Source of the DNA: Pseudomonas mendocina
GTDB lineage: Bacteria > Pseudomonadota > Gammaproteobacteria > Pseudomonadales > Pseudomonadaceae
Direction: 5' to 3'
Length of the DNA stretch: 64,000 bases
Assembly (NCBI RefSeq): GCF_900636545.1
Contig: NZ_LR134290.1
Span: 372,001 to 436,000 of the forward strand
The position numbers and the translations under genes were made by a program. A model generated the notes under the pieces. The model did not search any database. It saw nothing but the letters and a program-made list of their open reading frames with translations, and was not told the origin of the DNA. The stretch's first letter is position 1. Each line of letters begins with the position of its first letter. Below, piece after piece: positions 49,419-57,966 of the stretch.

Positions 49419-50420
49419 ATGAAGGCTCGTAACGCTCTGCTCGCTGCATTCACCCTCAGCACCCTGGCGACTGCCGTCCAGGCCGCCGATGAAGTAGTGG
49501 TCTATTCCTCGCGAATCGATGAGCTGATCAAGCCGGTGTTCGATGCCTACACCGCCAAGACCGGCGTGAAGGTCAAGTTCATCACCGACAAGGAAGCTCC
49601 GCTGATCGCGCGCCTCAAGGCCGAAGGCGCAAACACCCCAGCCGACATGCTGATCACCGTCGATGCCGGCAACCTCTGGCAGGCCGAGCAGGAAGGCGTG
49701 CTGCAGCCGACCAAGTCCGACGTGATCGATGCCAACATCCCTGCCCAGTATCGCTCCAGCACCTACAGCTGGACCGGCCTGTCGCTGCGTGCGCGGACCA
49801 TTTTCTACTCCACCGAGCGCGTCAAGCCCGAAGAGCTGTCCACCTACGAAGCGCTGGCCGACAAGAACTGGGAAGGCCGCCTGTGCCTGCGTACCAGCAA
49901 GAAGGTTTACAACCAGTCGCTGACCGCCACCCTGATCGAAACCCACGGCGCCGAGAAGACCGAGGAGATCGTCAAAGGCTGGGTCAACAACCTGGCCACC
50001 GACGTGTTCCCGGATGACACCGCGCTGCTGCAGGCCATCGATGCGGGCCAGTGCGATGTGGGCATCACCAACACCTATTACTATGGCCGCCTGCACAAGC
50101 AGCAGCCGGACCTGAAGGTCAAGCCGTTCTGGCCGAACCAGAACGACCGTGGCGTACACGTCAACCTGGCCGGCGCCGGCGTCACCAAGCACGCCCCGCA
50201 CGCCGAAGAAGCCAAGAAACTGCTGGAGTGGATGACCACCCCGGAAGCGCAGAGCATCTTCGCCGGCGTCAACCAGGAGTTCCCGGCCAACCCGGCGGTC
50301 GCACCGTCTGAAGAGGTGGCTGCCTGGGGTACCTTCAAGGCCGATTCCATCGCCACCGAAGTGGCCGGCAAGCGCCAGGCCGAGGCGACCATGCTGATGG
50401 ATCGCGCCGGCTGGCAGTAA
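49419..50420 (+). CDS. ferric iron ABC transporter binding protein (FbpA/HitA type)
   Basis: Encodes 333 residues: signal peptide (about 1-22, ATAVQAAD), then a transferrin-like iron-binding fold ([19 protein letters not shown]; the paired tyrosines in TNTYYYGRL). It captures Fe3+ in the periplasm for the permease downstream. No ATPase gene is adjacent, so it must be elsewhere. In the upstream gap only a weak 5-bp inverted AATAG/CTATT pair is seen, not a clear Fur box. Confidence 0.92.
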   Translation: MKARNALLAAFTLSTLATAVQAADEVVVYSSRIDELIKPVFDAYTAKTGVKVKFITDKEAPLIARLKAEGANTPADMLITVDAGNLWQAEQEGVLQPTKSDVIDANIPAQYRSSTYSWTGLSLRARTIFYSTERVKPEELSTYEALADKNWEGRLCLRTSKKVYNQSLTATLIETHGAEKTEEIVKGWVNNLATDVFPDDTALLQAIDAGQCDVGITNTYYYGRLHKQQPDLKVKPFWPNQNDRGVHVNLAGAGVTKHAPHAEEAKKLLEWMTTPEAQSIFAGVNQEFPANPAVAPSEEVAAWGTFKADSIATEVAGKRQAEATMLMDRAGWQ

Positions 50421-50424
50421 AGGG

Positions 50425-50539
50425 GATCGTGCCCACGCTCCGCGTGGGTACGTCGCCAGTGACGCTCCGCGTCACGCCTGTTGGTTTCTGACGCTGGAGC
50501 GTCGAGAGCTGCATTCCCACAAGGAACGTGGGAACGATC
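50425..50539. repeat. 115-bp palindromic intergenic element
   Basis: The ends GATCGTGCCCACG and CGTGGGAACGATC are near-perfect inverted repeats. Inside are hairpins CCCACGCTCCGCGTGGG and GTGACGCTCCGCGTCAC, plus GACGCTGGAGCGTC. This resembles the mobile non-coding palindromes common between Pseudomonas genes. It separates two genes of one iron transporter. Confidence 0.8.
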
Positions 50540-50561
50540 ATCGACGAGCACAGCGCTGCCG

Positions 50562-50600
50562 TTATACTGCGACGCCCCGCCTAGCCGGGGCGTTGTCTTT
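50562..50600 (+). promoter_or_regulatory. -10-like hexamer and hairpin ahead of the iron permease
   Basis: TATACT at 50563-50568 is closely followed by a hairpin with GCCCC/GGGGC arms (50572-50593) and TTGTCTTTTCC. The permease GTG is at 50621. This could be a weak terminator of the upstream gene, or an attenuator on a separate permease transcript. Confidence 0.4.
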
Positions 50601-50620
50601 TCCGTAGTCGAGGAATCCGC

Positions 50621-52237
50621 GTGCCGCATCCCGTCCAGCGTCGCTGGTACCCCATCGTCCTTGCCGTCGCCGCTCTGGTGCTGATGCCGCTGTCGGTCTT
50701 GCTGCTGAGCTGGCATGAGGTCGATCAGCAGATCTGGACGCATCTGTGGCAGACACAGATGGCGCGGCTGATCGGCAACACGGCGACTCTGGTGCTTGGC
50801 GTTGGCGTCGGTGTGACGCTGCTGGGCGTCAGCCTGGCCTGGCTCACCAGTCTCTGCGAGTTCCCCGGCCGGCGCTGGCTGGACTGGGCGCTGATGTTGC
50901 CCTTCGCCATTCCCGCCTACGTGCTGGCCTTCGTTTTCGTCGGTCTGCTGGATTTCGCAGGTCCCGTACAGACGCTGCTGCGCGAGTGGTTTGGCAGTGG
51001 CCTGCGCCTACCGCGAGTGCGCTCCACTGGCGGTGTGATCATCGTCCTGGTGCTGGTGTTCTACCCCTACGTCTACCTGCTCGCTCGTGGCGCATTTCTG
51101 GCTCAGGGCAAGGGGTTGATGGAGGCGGCGCGGGTGCTCGGGCAGAGCCCCTGGCAAGCCTTCTGGCGTGTGGCGTTGCCGATGGCACGCCCGGCCATCG
51201 GTGCCGGCCTGGCACTGGCGATCATGGAAACACTGGCCGACTTCGGCGCGGTATCGGTGTTCAACTTCGATACCTTCACCACGGCGATCTACAAGACCTG
51301 GTACAGCTTCTACAGTCTGACCAGTGCAACCCAGCTGGCGAGCCTGCTGCTGCTGGCTGTGGCCCTGGTGCTCTATGGCGAGCGTCGCGCTCGTGGCGCC
51401 GCGCGGCCGGCCAACGAGCGGCCGCGCGGCAAGGCGCTGTACCACCTGCGCGGCTGGAAGGCCTTCGCCGCCAGCGCCTGGTGTGGTCTGGTGTTCGCCT
51501 GCGCCTTCGTCATTCCGTTGCTGCAGTTGCTGGCCTGGTTCTGGCAGCGCGGTCGCTTCGACCTCGATGAACGCTACGCCGGGCTCATCCTGCACACCCT
51601 TTATCTGGGCGGTATGGCGGCGCTGATTACGGTCAGCGTGGCCATGCTGCTGGCCTTCGCCCGCCGACAGGCGCCGACGCGCGGTGTGCGTCTTGGCGTC
51701 GCGCTGGGCAACCTGGGCTATGCCCTGCCAGGTTCGGTGCTGGCGGTGGCGATCATGCTGGCGTTCAGCTTTCTCGATCGCGAGCTGGTGATTCCGCTGT
51801 CCACGGCGTTGGGCGGTGCGGGCAAACCGCTGCTGATGGGGAGCCTGACGGCGTTGCTGGTGGCCTACCTGATCCGCTTCATGGCAGTGGCCTTCGGGCC
51901 GCTGGAAACCAGCTTGGCGCGGATCCGTCCGTCGCTTCCAGAGGCGTCGCGCAGTCTCGGCGTCGGCGGCGTCGGGCTGTTCTTCAAGGTCTACCTGCCG
52001 CTGCTGTTGCCGGGCACCCTGTCCGCCGCGCTGCTGGTGTTCGTCGACGTGCTCAAGGAAATGCCGGCGACCCTGCTGATGCGTCCGTTCGGCTGGGACA
52101 CGCTGTCGGTACGAGTATTCGAAATGACCAGCGAAGGCGAATGGGCGCGCGCCGCGCTGCCGGCGCTGACCCTGGTGCTGGTCGGCCTGCTGCCGGTGAT
52201 TTTGCTGATAAGGCGTTCGGCCCGCAGCTTCGGTTGA
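50621..52237 (+). CDS. ferric iron ABC transporter permease (FbpB/HitB type)
   Basis: Encodes 538 residues from a GTG with GAGGA 7 bases upstream. It is a double-length permease with about 12 helices and two ATPase-docking loops: GLMEAARVLGQSPWQAFWRVALP near the middle of the first half, and LPEASRSLGVGGVGLFFKVYLPLLLP in the second. It moves iron supplied by the binding protein upstream. The ATPase is not in this window. Confidence 0.93.
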   Translation: MPHPVQRRWYPIVLAVAALVLMPLSVLLLSWHEVDQQIWTHLWQTQMARLIGNTATLVLGVGVGVTLLGVSLAWLTSLCEFPGRRWLDWALMLPFAIPAYVLAFVFVGLLDFAGPVQTLLREWFGSGLRLPRVRSTGGVIIVLVLVFYPYVYLLARGAFLAQGKGLMEAARVLGQSPWQAFWRVALPMARPAIGAGLALAIMETLADFGAVSVFNFDTFTTAIYKTWYSFYSLTSATQLASLLLLAVALVLYGERRARGAARPANERPRGKALYHLRGWKAFAASAWCGLVFACAFVIPLLQLLAWFWQRGRFDLDERYAGLILHTLYLGGMAALITVSVAMLLAFARRQAPTRGVRLGVALGNLGYALPGSVLAVAIMLAFSFLDRELVIPLSTALGGAGKPLLMGSLTALLVAYLIRFMAVAFGPLETSLARIRPSLPEASRSLGVGGVGLFFKVYLPLLLPGTLSAALLVFVDVLKEMPATLLMRPFGWDTLSVRVFEMTSEGEWARAALPALTLVLVGLLPVILLIRRSARSFG

Positions 52238-52339
52238 GGCGAGTCCTTGCCACGGGGGCGACCTTTGGTCAGATGACCCCCGCCGACCTTGCGGCTACAA
52301 TGCGCGCCATTCGCGAGCCGGCCCATCCGGCAGACGTGT

Positions 52340-52462
52340 CGAGAAGCGTAGGCGAGGCGGCCAGTGCAAGGCGCAGCCAGGCGAAAAAGCGGAGTGTGCT
52401 TTTGCACATGAGCATTTTGAGCCTGGCTGTAACGCAGCAATGGCAACGCAGCTAGCTTCTCG
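52340..52462 (+). other. about 123-nt multi-stem hairpin element upstream of gcvT
   Basis: Nested complementary segments stack almost end to end. The outer stem is CGAGAAGC (52340-52347) with GCTTCTCG (52455-52462). Inside it, GCCAGTGC (52360-52367) pairs with GCAATGGC (52437-52444) at 7 of 8 positions. CAGCCAGGC (52374-52382) pairs perfectly with GCCTGGCTG (52421-52429). An apical TGTGC/GCACA stem has a 4-base loop. It ends 42 bases before gcvT. No coding capacity and not a glycine riboswitch. Confidence 0.7.
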
Positions 52463-52504
52463 GGGGTCTGAATCGCTTCGCCAAGCCCGGAAGGAGATTT
52501 ACCC

Positions 52505-53587
52505 ATGGGACAGCGCACCCCCCTCTATGACCTGCACCTGGCGCTGGGGGCCAAGATGGTGGACTTCGGCGGCTGGGACATGCCGCTGCACTACGGTTCG
52601 CAAGTCGAGGAGCATCATCAGGTGCGCCGCGACTGCGGCGTGTTCGACGTCTCGCACATGTGTGTGGTGGACCTGAGCGGCAGTCAGGCGCAAGCCTACC
52701 TGCAGCGTCTGCTGGCCAATGACGTGGCCCGCCTGGAGAACCCCGGCAAGGCGCTGTACAGCGCCATGCTCAATGAGCAGGGCGGCGTGATCGATGACCT
52801 GATCGTCTACCTCACCGAAGGCGGCTACCGCCTGGTGCTCAACGCCGGTACCCGTGACAAGGACCTGGCATGGATGCATGCGCAAGCGGGTGACTTCGAT
52901 GTGCAGCTGCACGAGCGTCGCGATCTGGCCATGCTCGCCATTCAGGGGCCGAAAGCCCGGGCGCGTGTCTCAGAGCTGCTGACGCAGGCACGTGCGGCGC
53001 TGATCCATGAACTCAAGCCGTTCCAGGGGCTGCCAGAGGGTGACTGGTTCATCGCCCGAACCGGTTATACCGGTGAGGATGGTCTGGAAATCGTGCTGCC
53101 GGTGACCGAGGTGGTGTCCTTCCTCAACGATCTGGTCGGCGCCGGTATTTCGCCCATCGGCCTGGGCGCCCGCGACACCCTGCGCCTGGAAGCGGGCATG
53201 AACCTCTACGGCCAGGACATAGACGAGCAGGTCAGCCCGCTGGCTGCCAACATGGCCTGGACCATCGCCTGGGAGCCCGTTGCGCGAGATTTCATCGGTC
53301 GCTCGGCGCTGGAGGCGCAGCGCGCCACAGGTTGTCCGAGCAAGCTGGTTGGCCTGGTGCTGGAAGAGCGCGGTGTGCTGCGCGCGCACCAGGTCGTGCG
53401 TGTCGAGGGCATTGGCGAGGGTGAGATCACCAGTGGTAGTTTCTCGCCAACGCTGAACAAATCCATCGCGCTGGCACGGGTTCCGGCCGCGACCGGGGAC
53501 CGTGCCGAGGTGGAAATCCGTGGCAAGTGGTACCCGGTGCGTGTGGTCAGGCCGAGCTTCGTCCGTCACGGCAAAACGCTAATTTGA
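52505..53587 (+). CDS. gcvT: glycine cleavage system T protein (aminomethyltransferase)
   Basis: Encodes 360 residues. It transfers the aminomethyl group from lipoyl-H protein to tetrahydrofolate. Seen are [24 protein letters not shown], the FDVSHM motif, [13 protein letters not shown] and [19 protein letters not shown]. The ATG follows AAGGAGATTTACCC. gcvH follows after 95 bases, but gcvP does not. Confidence 0.95.
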   Translation: MGQRTPLYDLHLALGAKMVDFGGWDMPLHYGSQVEEHHQVRRDCGVFDVSHMCVVDLSGSQAQAYLQRLLANDVARLENPGKALYSAMLNEQGGVIDDLIVYLTEGGYRLVLNAGTRDKDLAWMHAQAGDFDVQLHERRDLAMLAIQGPKARARVSELLTQARAALIHELKPFQGLPEGDWFIARTGYTGEDGLEIVLPVTEVVSFLNDLVGAGISPIGLGARDTLRLEAGMNLYGQDIDEQVSPLAANMAWTIAWEPVARDFIGRSALEAQRATGCPSKLVGLVLEERGVLRAHQVVRVEGIGEGEITSGSFSPTLNKSIALARVPAATGDRAEVEIRGKWYPVRVVRPSFVRHGKTLI

Positions 53588-53682
53588 ATGATCAGGCCGC
53601 GGCGCAGGCCTTTCCCTCCTGCCGCGGCCTGCTAAATTGTCCTGACGGCCCACCTGCCGTCATCGCCTACGAGGAATCGAAC

Positions 53683-54072
53683 ATGAGCAATATCCCCGCC
53701 GATCTGCGTTATGCCTCCAGCCACGAGTGGGCTCGTCTGGAAGCTGACGGTAGCGTGACCGTGGGCATTTCCGACCACGCCCAGGAAGCCCTCGGCGACG
53801 TGGTATTCATCGAACTGCCGGAAGTCGGCAAGCAACTGAACGCTGGCCAGGAGGCGGGTGTGGTGGAGTCGGTCAAGGCGGCCTCCGACATCTACGCGCC
53901 AGTGGGCGGCGAAGTGATCGCGATCAACGAAGCACTGGCAGACAGCCCGGAAAGCGTCAACAGCGACCCGTACGGCAGCTGGTTCTTCAAGCTCAAGCCA
54001 AGCGATGCCAGCGAGCTGGACAAGCTGCTGGACGCCGCGGCCTATGAGGCTGCTGCTGACGCCGACGCCTGA
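53683..54072 (+). CDS. gcvH: glycine cleavage system H protein
   Basis: Encodes 129 residues: [34 protein letters not shown] and the lipoylation site [18 protein letters not shown], with the modified lysine at about 64. It shuttles the aminomethyl arm between P, T and L proteins. A CGAGGAA site precedes the ATG. Confidence 0.95.
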   Translation: MSNIPADLRYASSHEWARLEADGSVTVGISDHAQEALGDVVFIELPEVGKQLNAGQEAGVVESVKAASDIYAPVGGEVIAINEALADSPESVNSDPYGSWFFKLKPSDASELDKLLDAAAYEAAADADA

Positions 54073-54091
54073 TTCATCTGGCTTCGACCCG

Positions 54092-54113
54092 GAAACCCGC
54101 CAAGGCGGGTTTC
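54092..54113 (+). terminator. gcvH terminator
   Basis: A perfect 10-bp stem (GAAACCCGCC / GGCGGGTTTC) with an AA loop, followed by TGCGTTTCTG. Confidence 0.85.
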
Positions 54114-54188
54114 TGCGTTTCTGGGTTCTGCTAATGAATTCGCATGTAGGGCGTCAGTGGTAGCCGTATGTAACCGACGATATCCCGT

Positions 54189-54239
54189 GTGGGAGGCGCT
54201 TCAGCGGCGAGCTCTTGTCGCGGCTAAAGCCCCTCCCAC
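54189..54239. repeat. palindromic repeat in the gcvH-arsR gap
   Basis: GTGGGAGG at the left and CCCCTCCCAC at the right frame GCTTCAGC/CGGCTAAAGC internal arms, a common Pseudomonas intergenic repeat type. The rest of the 316-base gap (54073-54388) has the gcvH terminator and the ArsR operator only. Confidence 0.65.
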
Positions 54240-54343
54240 GATTTGTACTGTGCATGTATCGGTTGATGCAGGTAGGCGTGCTCTGGCAAGGCCCGTTCAA
54301 TTCCCTCTTTAACCGCTGGTCGGTTGGGCTAACACTTATCTGA

Positions 54344-54373
54344 AATACAATATATAAAAATACATATTGTATT
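54344..54373. promoter_or_regulatory. BigR-like operator in the ArsR promoter
   Basis: Perfect 10-bp inverted arms AATACAATAT (54344-54353) and ATATTGTATT (54364-54373) stand 16 bases before the ArsR start in a markedly AT-rich stretch. BigR/SqrR-type ArsR proteins bind AT-rich ATACAAT/ATTGTAT palindromes, so this fits autorepression. Confidence 0.75.
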
Positions 54374-54388
54374 AAGTGAAGGTGTCCC

Positions 54389-54702
54389 GTGGCCGAATCC
54401 ATCGATATCCAGCAATTGCGCGCCAATGCCGATGCTGCTGGGCAACTGCTCAAGGCACTGGCCAACCCGGATCGTCTGCTGCTGCTCTGCCAGCTGTCGC
54501 AGGGCGAGCGCAACGTCAGCGATCTGGAGATGCTACTCGGCATTCAGCAGCCTACGTTGTCGCAACAGCTCGCGGTGCTGCGTCGCGAGGGGCTGGTGGA
54601 AACCCGTCGCGACGGTAAGCAGATCTTCTATCGCATCAGCAGCCCGGCGGCGCTGGCGGTGATCGAGACGCTCTACCGGCTGTTCTGCGAGGGGGGCGAT
54701 GA
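54389..54702 (+). CDS. BigR/SqrR-like ArsR persulfide sensor (no in-frame stop)
   Basis: A GTG with GAAGG upstream opens a winged-helix ArsR protein of about 103 residues, with ANPDRLLLLCQL and the recognition helix QPTLSQQLAVLRREGLV. Cys34 and Cys100 are 66 residues apart, the same spacing as the persulfide-sensing pair of BigR (Cys42/Cys108). The frame does not stop. It continues through the next gene and into the second YeeE gene at 55136-55555. After a run of six G (54692-54697) one extra base would bring TGA (54700-54702, overlapping the YeeE start) into frame. I therefore suspect a one-base deletion, real or from sequencing; coordinates give the expected end. Confidence 0.75.
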
Positions 54703-55133
54703 ACATCGACTGGACCAGCTTCACACCCTGGAGCGCTTTGGCTGGTGGTGCGCTGATCGGCCTGGCAGCGTCCGTGTTTGCTTTGGTCAATGGCCGGGTA
54801 GCAGGTATCAGTGGCCTGCTCGGAAGCCTGCTGCAGCGTCAGGCCGAAGGGCGGGGCGAGAAGGCCGCCTTTCTGCTTGGCCTGCTACTGGCGCCAGGGC
54901 TTTGGGTGATGTTCGCTGCCTTGCCGATGATTCATTTCGAAACCGGCAGCCTCGGCCTGATCGTGGCCGGTTTGCTGGTCGGCATCGGTACTCGCTATGG
55001 CTCGGGTTGCACCAGCGGCCATGGTGTTTGTGGCATTTCCCGCCTGTCGCCGCGTTCGCTGGTGGCCACCTTGTGCTTCATGGCCACTGGGTTCGCCACG
55101 GTGTTCGTCCTGCGTCACCTGCTGGAGAGCTGA
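54699..55133 (+). CDS. YeeE/YedE-family sulfur transporter subunit 1
   Basis: Encodes 144 residues with about four helices and the family motif [23 protein letters not shown], where conserved cysteines are thought to carry sulfur. YeeE homologues import thiosulfate; the half-size pair here is like PmpA. It sits right after the ArsR sensor, suggesting regulation by sulfide or persulfide. It is read in a different frame from its neighbours on both sides. Confidence 0.88.
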   Translation: MNIDWTSFTPWSALAGGALIGLAASVFALVNGRVAGISGLLGSLLQRQAEGRGEKAAFLLGLLLAPGLWVMFAALPMIHFETGSLGLIVAGLLVGIGTRYGSGCTSGHGVCGISRLSPRSLVATLCFMATGFATVFVLRHLLES

Positions 55134-55135
55134 AC

Positions 55136-55555
55136 ATGGCCAAGCTCACTGCCTTCGTCTGCGGATTGCTGTTCGGTCTCGGTGTGCTGCTGGCCGGCAT
55201 GGCTGACCCAGCCAAGGTGCTGGCGTTTCTCGATCTGGCCGGCGACTGGGACCCGTCGCTGGCGCTGGTTATGGCCGGTGCCATTGGCGCTGCCGCGCTA
55301 CCGCTGAACCTGGCCCAGCGGCGTGCCAGGAGCCTGCTCGGTGGCACCATGCAGATGCCGACCCGGCGCGATCTGGATGCCCGGCTGGTGCTTGGCAGTC
55401 TGCTGTTTGGTGTTGGCTGGGGGATTGCCGGCATCTGCCCGGGGCCGGCCTTGGCCGTCCTGCTGTCCGGGCACTGGCAGCCGCTGCTGTTCGTTGCCGC
55501 GATGCTGGCAGGCATGCTGATCTTTGCCGCGCTGGAGGGGAGGCGCAGAGCTTGA
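55136..55555 (+). CDS. YeeE/YedE-family sulfur transporter subunit 2
   Basis: Encodes 139 residues: about four helices, GMADPAKVLAFLDLAGDWDPSLALVM and GVGWGIAGICPGPALAVLLSG with the second conserved cysteine site. It likely combines with subunit 1 (PmpB-like) to make one full YeeE fold. It starts 2 bases after the previous stop. Confidence 0.88.
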   Translation: MAKLTAFVCGLLFGLGVLLAGMADPAKVLAFLDLAGDWDPSLALVMAGAIGAAALPLNLAQRRARSLLGGTMQMPTRRDLDARLVLGSLLFGVGWGIAGICPGPALAVLLSGHWQPLLFVAAMLAGMLIFAALEGRRRA

Positions 55556-55664
55556 TATGAATCGCCTCGATGCTACCGATGTGAGGAACGCTCGGTCGCC
55601 GCTTGCACATCGCTGTCCGCAAATGAAATGAAACAAATCGACTGAGAAGAGATGCATGTGCCGC

Positions 55665-55678
55665 TTGATGCAGATCAA
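55665..55678. promoter_or_regulatory. Anr/FNR box upstream of the cytochrome c peroxidase
   Basis: TTGATGCAGATCAA is a perfect TTGAT-N4-ATCAA FNR/Anr site centred about 77 bases before the peroxidase start. P. aeruginosa ccpR is known to be under Anr control, which agrees. Confidence 0.85.
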
Positions 55679-55748
55679 GCTGAGCCGGGTTTGCGCTGGG
55701 CATGGTCAGGCCATAACCAGAACAGCCAATACCTGAGGAGATACACAC

Positions 55749-56738
55749 ATGCGCACTCTGACTCTGCTGGCCGGATTGTGCCTGGGCGCCAGCGCCTGGG
55801 CCAATCTACCGGCCAACGAACCTGTCGCGCCGATCGCACCGGCCGAGATCACCGATCCGGCCAAGGTGGAACTGGGCAAGCAGCTGTTCTTTGACCCGCG
55901 CCTGTCGCGCTCGGGGTTCATCTCCTGCAACTCCTGCCACAACCTGTCGATGGGCGGCAGCGACAACCTGCCCAGCTCCATCGGCCATAACTGGCAGCAA
56001 GGACCGATCAATTCACCGACCGTGCTCAATTCCAGCCTCAATCTCGCGCAGTTCTGGGATGGTCGTGCTGCTGATCTCAAGGAACAGGCCGCTGGACCTA
56101 TCGCCAATCCGATGGAGATGGCGTTCACTCACGTTCTGGCTATCGACGTGCTGCGTTCGATCCCGCAGTACCGTGAGTCGTTCAAGGCCGTGTACCAGAC
56201 CGACGAAATCACCCTCGATGAGGTGACCGATGCAATCGCCGAGTTCGAAAAGACCCTGGTCACGCCCAACTCGCGCTTCGATCTGTGGCTCAAGGGCGAC
56301 CAGCAGGCCATCACCCAGACTGAACTGGAGGGTTACCAGCTGTTCAAGTCCATCGGCTGCGTCGCCTGCCACAACGGCCCGGCGCTGGGTGGCAACTCGT
56401 TCCAGAAGATGGGCTTGGTCGAACCCTATGAAACCAGCAACCCGGCCGAGGGCGTGGCGGGTCTGACCGGCAAGGATGCGGACCGCTTCAAGTTCAAGGT
56501 GCCGACTCTGCGCAACGTCGAGCTGACCTATCCCTACTTCCATGATGGCGCCTACTGGAAGTTGGAAGAGTCGGTGGACATCATGGCGCGTCTGCAGCTC
56601 GGGCGGCAGCTGAGCACCGATGAGATCGGCAAGATCACTGCCTTTCTGAAGACCCTGACTGGCGAGCAGCCGAGTTTCGCCCTGCCGATCCTGCCGCCGT
56701 CTAACAATGACACACCGCGGCCGCAGCCATTCGAGTGA
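55749..56738 (+). CDS. ccpR: di-haem cytochrome c peroxidase
   Basis: Encodes 329 residues: signal peptide (about 1-18, GASAWA), two CxxCH haem sites (CNSCH about 58-62 and CVACH about 204-208), and the calcium-domain region LRNVELTYPYFHDG. It reduces hydrogen peroxide in the periplasm using electrons from c-type cytochromes or azurin. A perfect Anr box lies upstream, pointing to low-oxygen expression. It converges on aguA. Confidence 0.93.
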   Translation: MRTLTLLAGLCLGASAWANLPANEPVAPIAPAEITDPAKVELGKQLFFDPRLSRSGFISCNSCHNLSMGGSDNLPSSIGHNWQQGPINSPTVLNSSLNLAQFWDGRAADLKEQAAGPIANPMEMAFTHVLAIDVLRSIPQYRESFKAVYQTDEITLDEVTDAIAEFEKTLVTPNSRFDLWLKGDQQAITQTELEGYQLFKSIGCVACHNGPALGGNSFQKMGLVEPYETSNPAEGVAGLTGKDADRFKFKVPTLRNVELTYPYFHDGAYWKLEESVDIMARLQLGRQLSTDEIGKITAFLKTLTGEQPSFALPILPPSNNDTPRPQPFE

Positions 56739-56747
56739 GTTGGCTGT

Positions 56748-56783
56748 AACGCAAACGTCCGGCATGTGCCGGGCGTTTGCGTT
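56748..56783. terminator. bidirectional terminator between ccpR and aguA
   Basis: AACGCAAACG and CGTTTGCGTT arms continue into CCGGCA/TGCCGG around a TG loop. It lies between two convergent genes. Confidence 0.85.
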
Positions 56784-56798
56784 TCGTGCAGGGAGGGG

Positions 56799-57896
56799 TC
56801 AGCCCTTTGGCTGCTGCTGGGTGATGCAGTGGATATTGCCACCCCCAAGCAGAATTTCGCGGCCTGGCACCATCACCACGCGATGCTCGGGGAAAATACG
56901 CTCAAGAATGGCGCGCGCCTCTTCGTCCTTCGGGTCATCGAAGCTCGGCGCGACGATGCCACCGTTGACGATCAGGAAGTTGACGTAGGAGCCGGCCAGG
57001 CGTACCTCCGGGCTGCGCTCCTGGCTGCCATCGACGATGTCGACGCCCGCGCACTCTTCGGCAGTAGCATGAATCGGGCCGGGAATCGGCATCTTGTGTA
57101 CGGTCAGCTGACGGCCCTTGGCATCGCGCGCGTTTTCCAGCACGCGCATGGCGGCCTGGCAGCGCGGATAGTTGGGATCATTCGCATCGTCGGTCCAGGC
57201 CAGCAGCACTTCGCCGGGGCGCACGTAGCAGCAGAAGTTATCGACGTGGCCATCGGTCTCGTCGTTATACAGACCGTCCGGCAGCCAGATCACCGTATCG
57301 ATGGAGAGGTGATCGCGCAGCACATTCTCGATCTCTTCACGCGACAGGTGCGGGTTGCGGTTCTTGTTCAGCAGGCACTCCTCGGTGGTGATCAGGGTGC
57401 CTTCGCCGTCAACATGGATCGAGCCGCCTTCGAGGACGAAACCTTCCGTGCGGTAGCGCTTGCAGCCTTCAATCTCCAGAACCTTGCGCGCCACCTGGTC
57501 GTCACGCAGCCACGGCCAGTAAAGGCCGCCATCGAAGCCGCCCCAGGCATTGAAGGTCCAGTCCACGCCGCGTACTTCGCCATTGGCATTGGTCACGAAG
57601 GTCGGCCCGGTATCGCGCACCCAGGCATCATCGGTGGTGATTTCCACCAGGCGGATGGCGTCGTCGTCCAGGCGTGCGCGGGCGTTTTCGTACTGCGCAG
57701 CGGAGACACAGATGGTCACCGGCTCGAACTGGACGATGGCCTTGGCCACGGCAGTGAAGGCTGCCTGCGCCGGCTTACCGCCGTTACGCCAGTTGTCCGG
57801 GCGTTCGGGCCAGACCATCCAGGTCTTGCTGTGGGTTTCCCATTCCGCCGGCATGCGAAAGCCATCGGCGCGTGGAGTGGTGGTCAGCGTGGTCAT
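56799..57896 (-). CDS. aguA: agmatine deiminase
   Basis: Encodes 365 residues (family about 365). It turns agmatine into N-carbamoylputrescine and ammonia. It shows the peptidyl-arginine-deiminase fold: [62 protein letters not shown] and the catalytic cysteine near the C-terminus in [13 protein letters not shown]. It lies downstream of aguB on the same strand. Confidence 0.95.
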   Translation of the reverse strand: MTTLTTTPRADGFRMPAEWETHSKTWMVWPERPDNWRNGGKPAQAAFTAVAKAIVQFEPVTICVSAAQYENARARLDDDAIRLVEITTDDAWVRDTGPTFVTNANGEVRGVDWTFNAWGGFDGGLYWPWLRDDQVARKVLEIEGCKRYRTEGFVLEGGSIHVDGEGTLITTEECLLNKNRNPHLSREEIENVLRDHLSIDTVIWLPDGLYNDETDGHVDNFCCYVRPGEVLLAWTDDANDPNYPRCQAAMRVLENARDAKGRQLTVHKMPIPGPIHATAEECAGVDIVDGSQERSPEVRLAGSYVNFLIVNGGIVAPSFDDPKDEEARAILERIFPEHRVVMVPGREILLGGGNIHCITQQQPKG

Positions 57897-57905
57897 GTTT
57901 CACCT

Positions 57906-57964
57906 GTAGCCCGGATGCAATCCGGGGAATCGTGAGAAAAAGCCCCGGATGGCATCCGGGCTAC
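57906..57964. repeat. palindromic repeat between aguB and aguA
   Basis: GTAGCCCGGATGCAATCCGGGG at the left (in part) and CCCCGGATGGCATCCGGGCTAC at the right form inverted arms around AATCGTGAGAAAAAG. A half copy is at about 18295-18315. Confidence 0.8.
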
Positions 57965-57966
57965 GT

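Noticed and set aside
52238..52504. Glycine riboswitch ahead of gcvT
   Set aside because: I looked for the tandem glycine aptamer hallmarks and found none. The structure there is a single long multi-stem hairpin.
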